From Pedobacter punctiformis (GTDB lineage Bacteria > Bacteroidota > Bacteroidia > Sphingobacteriales > Sphingobacteriaceae), in contig NZ_JAPWGM010000001.1 in assembly GCF_027213715.1 (NCBI RefSeq), positions 1-64,000 on the forward strand: a DNA stretch of 64,000 nt, in the 5' to 3' direction. Numbering within the stretch: position 1 is the first letter of the stretch; every line of letters starts with the position of its first letter. This document shows positions 63,756-64,000 of this stretch, piece by piece. The position numbers and the translations under genes are program-made. The notes below the pieces were generated by a model that was not told the DNA's origin, made no database searches, and saw nothing but the letters and a program-made list of their open reading frames with translations.

Positions 63756-64000
63756 CTATTTTTTTACAACTTCATTAATCACCTTAAAATCAGGAAGGTC
63801 AAGTGCATTCTCCAAAACCTCAGCGTAAGTAATTATACCCTCTTCATCAATAACAAAAGCGGCTCTTTTAGAAACACCTTTCAATCCGTAAACAAATTCG
63901 TCATAATATGCACCAAAAGCTTTGGATACTTCTTTATTAAAGTCAGACAATAAAGGAAACTGATAATTTTGAACTTCTTTAAATTTAGCCAAAGCAAAAG
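63756..64000 (-). CDS. Peroxiredoxin (AhpC/TSA, Bcp-like), C-terminal part
   Basis: The frame is open to the window edge on the minus strand, so the N-terminal half with the peroxidatic cysteine is outside. The visible part (ALAKFKEVQNYQFPLLSDFN, KEVSKAFGAYYDEF, SKRAAFVIDEEGIITYAEV) is the C-terminal half of the AhpC/TSA thioredoxin-like fold. Residues such as R in KRAAFVID match the conserved arginine strand. It reduces peroxides in the cytoplasm. It converges with the LuxR-type regulator gene. Confidence 0.9.
   Translation of the reverse strand, partial: FALAKFKEVQNYQFPLLSDFNKEVSKAFGAYYDEFVYGLKGVSKRAAFVIDEEGIITYAEVLENALDLPDFKVINEVVKK

Overview
This window reads as a chromosomal segment of an AT-rich member of the Bacteroidota, most likely Sphingobacteriaceae (Pedobacter-like). 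The assignment is inferred from gene content: a subtype iii type VI secretion system (T6SSiii), a Kdp locus driven by an NtrC-type regulator with a KdpD stub, a GH97 glycosidase, DUF2911 and DUF2130 proteins, weak or absent Shine-Dalgarno sites and families of imperfect inverted repeats between genes. I ran no database search; family names come from motifs visible in the translations.

Layout. 1-6916 (minus): three secreted surface proteins, the largest a 1796-residue collagen-like protein with twelve near-identical 186/195-bp units plus YadA-head-like repeats. 7326-12480 (minus): a small ORF, a DUF2911 protein, then a tight unit of PIG-L deacetylase, an unlisted 34-residue membrane peptide and an SSS sodium/solute symporter. 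12499-13215 is a gene-free patch with degenerate repeats. 13216-23791 (plus): sigma-54 response regulator, a possible sigma-54 promoter, a 26-residue peptide, kdpF-A-B-C, an outer-membrane barrel, a KdpD N-terminal stub and a separate histidine kinase. Intergenic inverted repeats occupy four gaps of this locus.

23813-47688: a complete T6SSiii locus as two divergent arms. The minus arm is clpV, tssB, tssC, a lipoprotein, two small single-pass proteins, a PKD membrane protein, tssR, a LysM lytic transglycosylase, tssE and tssF. The plus arm is tssG, tssN, tssK, a degenerate flavodoxin-fold protein, tssD (Hcp), vgrG and a 1279-residue PAAR-like/HET-C effector. TssJ, TssL and TssM are absent, as expected for subtype iii. 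Downstream lies an intact lipoprotein that is the probable immunity protein, followed by at least two decayed copies and an orphan coiled-coil module: a relic toxin/immunity array.

50051-57348 is mostly housekeeping: thioesterase, GH97, DUF2130, CDGSH/OsmC pair, YtxH, obgE, adk and tRNA-Arg(ACG). 57753-63721 (plus) is a compact six-gene operon: a receiver lacking its phospho-acceptor, a HEAT-like membrane protein, a glycosyltransferase lacking DXD and QxxRW, two tandem paralogous membrane kinases with altered H-boxes, and a normal LuxR-type regulator. It looks like a polysaccharide-synthesis operon whose catalytic parts have become signalling parts, and it is the least conventional system here. 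The window ends inside a peroxiredoxin gene.
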